From a bacterium (lineage in GTDB: Bacteria > Bdellovibrionota > Bdellovibrionia > Bdellovibrionales > Bdellovibrionaceae), in assembly GCA_019752925.1 (NCBI GenBank), contig JAIELP010000003.1:124001-188000 (forward strand): 64,000 bases of DNA, given 5' to 3'. A program made the position numbers and the translations under genes. How positions within the stretch are numbered: position 1 is the first letter of the stretch; each line of letters opens with the position of its first letter. Under the pieces are notes generated by a model. It did no database searches and was not told the DNA's origin. It was given only the letters and a program-made list of their open reading frames with translations. This document shows positions 63,849 through 64,000 of this stretch, in pieces.

Positions 63849-64000
63849 TTAATTAGTACAAGCTAATTGAATATTTTTATCGCCTTTGTTAGCGCTAAAC
63901 TGAATTTTTTCAGAAACTTTGATACGCGCAACACCCGACGCGATAATTTTATTACTCTGAGTTTCAAAGTATTTAAAGGCCATTTTGTTTTCATTATATT
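63849..64000 (-). CDS. C-terminal part of an unrecognised protein
   Basis: An open minus-strand frame enters from the right edge and stops with TAA at 63849-63851. The visible 50 residues include MAFKYFETQSNKIIASGVA and IKVSEKIQFSANKGDKN, a protein-like mix ending LACTN. The true start may be outside the window or at the internal ATG. No family is recognised. Confidence 0.55.
   Translation of the reverse strand, partial: YNENKMAFKYFETQSNKIIASGVARIKVSEKIQFSANKGDKNIQLACTN

Noticed and set aside
63851-63877. Hairpin AATTAG/CTAATT plus Ts as terminator of the tRNA pair
   Set aside because: The six-base AT-only stem is too weak, and it overlaps the end of the convergent coding frame.

Overview
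The window reads as a compact, AT-rich chromosome segment from a Gram-negative bacterium, most likely a member of the Bdellovibrionota (Bdellovibrio/Pseudobdellovibrio-like). This is an inference from gene content and order, not from a marker-gene match. Supporting points: inner-membrane and periplasmic systems (SecDF-YajC, TatA, SohB, an AsmA-like protein, a FadE-type acyl-CoA dehydrogenase); a cdaA-cdaR-glmM c-di-AMP module in a Gram-negative setting; an RNase Y in place of a visible RNase E; and type IV pilin-like and lipoprotein genes. No rRNA, CRISPR array, phage, integrase or insertion sequence was seen.

Layout. 1-5348 (minus): a tightly overlapping nifS-mnmA-mtaB-rnc-era-der run for tRNA thiolation, RNA processing and ribosome assembly. 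5413-6713: a small secreted protein and an unrecognised protein, divergent around a 14-bp palindrome. 6715-13449 (minus): tilS-ftsH-cdaA-cdaR-glmM-pdxJ-tsaE. 13446-17211 (minus): an aldehyde dehydrogenase, three small proteins, glpX and a YbgC-type thioesterase. 17265-18394: pgsA, a 46-residue membrane microprotein and an anchored protein of unknown function. 18527-28139: RNase Y followed by an AT-rich, strand-switching glycosyltransferase cluster with an unknown internally repeated membrane protein, a methyltransferase-like protein and a GT-C-like membrane protein. 28132-36679: a GC-rich pilin-like gene, fadE, a small Ala/Pro-rich protein, mutM, a HAD-like secreted protein, two membrane or secreted proteins and sohB. 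36777-43257 (plus): oppDFABC followed by tandem tatA genes. 43258-46519 (minus): greA, an AsmA-like protein and a GDPD. 46639-54834: a DHH phosphoesterase with a coupled leader peptide, a BFD-like protein, a TIGR01777-SRPBCC fusion, a UbiB-like kinase, a CtaA-like protein, a LON-domain protein, a DCC protein, a NUDIX hydrolase and a Na/Pi cotransporter. 54871-63102 (minus): queA-tgt-yajC-secD-secF-recJ-queC-DUF366, joining queuosine synthesis to protein export. 63103-63616: a leader-controlled 35-residue membrane microprotein with its own terminator and an upstream 11-bp-arm palindrome. 63617-63837: two tRNA-Leu genes. 63849-64000: the end of one more minus-strand gene.

The genes work together in blocks. 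One block covers translation fidelity and tRNA modification (MnmA, MtaB, TilS, TsaE, QueA/Tgt/QueC). A second covers cell-envelope synthesis and its c-di-AMP signal (GlmM, CdaA, CdaR, PgsA, glycosyltransferases). A third covers export and peptide uptake (SecDF-YajC, TatA, Opp). Gene packing is extreme: many convergent pairs touch or overlap, one by 137 bp, and only two convincing intrinsic terminators were found. The least explained elements are the structured leader and microprotein at 63220-63476, the repeated membrane protein at 24989-26095, the pilin-like gene with a compositionally foreign passenger at 28132-29397, and an RNase Y whose KH domain lacks its GxxG loop.
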